A stretch of DNA of 64,000 bases from Caldilineaceae bacterium (GTDB taxonomy: Bacteria; Chloroflexota; Anaerolineae; Caldilineales; Caldilineaceae), in the NCBI GenBank assembly GCA_026645575.1, contig JAPKMW010000013.1:89812-153811 (forward strand), in the 5' to 3' direction. How positions within the stretch are numbered: position 1 is the stretch's first letter; the number at the start of each line of letters is the position of its first letter. A program made the position numbers and the translations under genes. Below, piece by piece: positions 63,990 through 64,000 of the stretch. The notes below the pieces were generated by a model, which saw only the letters and a program-made list of their open reading frames with translations, ran no database searches and was not told the DNA's origin.

Positions 63990-64000
63990 GGGAAGGGAAG

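Overview
The window looks like a chromosomal segment of a filamentous or biofilm-type Chloroflexota (Anaerolineae/Caldilineae-like) bacterium. The basis is gene content: alanine/proline/threonine-rich solute-binding lipoproteins, a form II aerobic CO-dehydrogenase-like cluster, paired AI-2E exporters, a bacterial XPB helicase with two partner genes, and a large secreted SdrD-type B-domain protein ending in a FYLPIV tail. This is inference; no rRNA lies in the window. There is no CRISPR array, complete tRNA, prophage or transposase gene.

Layout. 72-3367 (-): binding protein and two permeases of a PotD/YnjB-like ABC importer. 3667-6509 (-): two-RCK potassium channel and a decayed AAA-ATPase. 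7046-10462 (+): secreted B-domain protein. 10615-19052 (+): coxG, coxSLM, coxDE, a Uma2-type protein and an XdhC/CoxI domain; coxG and coxSLM each have a consensus promoter and coxSLM ends in a terminator. 19082-21753 (+): two metallophosphoesterases and a GNAT. 21878-22618 (-): ECF sigma factor. 23014-29477: 2-hydroxyacid dehydrogenase, fabF, fabH, small membrane protein, enolase. 29569-32105 (-): two AI-2E proteins. 32335-41981 (-): a carbohydrate ABC importer (SBP, two permeases, MsmK-type ATPase) with a GNAT, an acetoacetate-decarboxylase-like protein, an unknown protein, an APH-like kinase, a GNAT remnant and an enolase-superfamily protein. 42273-48987 (+): XPB helicase and two large proteins carrying the same accessory domain. 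48991-50213: frameshifted threonine synthase-like gene. 50551-63498: small secreted protein, DUF218, cyclase, alcohol dehydrogenase, two Gfo/Idh oxidoreductases, SGNH hydrolase, small membrane protein, aminotransferase, PlsC, an o-succinylbenzoate synthase/N-acylamino acid racemase, a GNAT, GguC-like protein and cobU. 63597-64000 (+): serial consensus promoters with no gene, firing off the right edge, probably toward an rRNA operon or similarly strong stable-RNA unit.

Most striking is the intergenic DNA. Many gaps, including gaps inside operons, hold a fold-back element built from tandem 7- or 8-nt units (CGTRATT, AGTCCTA, ATTGGCT; AGAGATTG, GTAGACAG, GAAGACAG, GTGACAAG), usually with a complementary second arm. 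Separately there are MITE-like elements: one family has two copies (25646-25768 and 57086-57221), each flanked by a perfect 8-bp direct repeat, and one copy sits exactly on the fabF stop codon. The best candidate for an under-described system is the XPB trio: helicase, SWIM/SAP protein and a third protein, driven by a perfect TTGACA-N17-TATAAT promoter placed so that the message would be leaderless.
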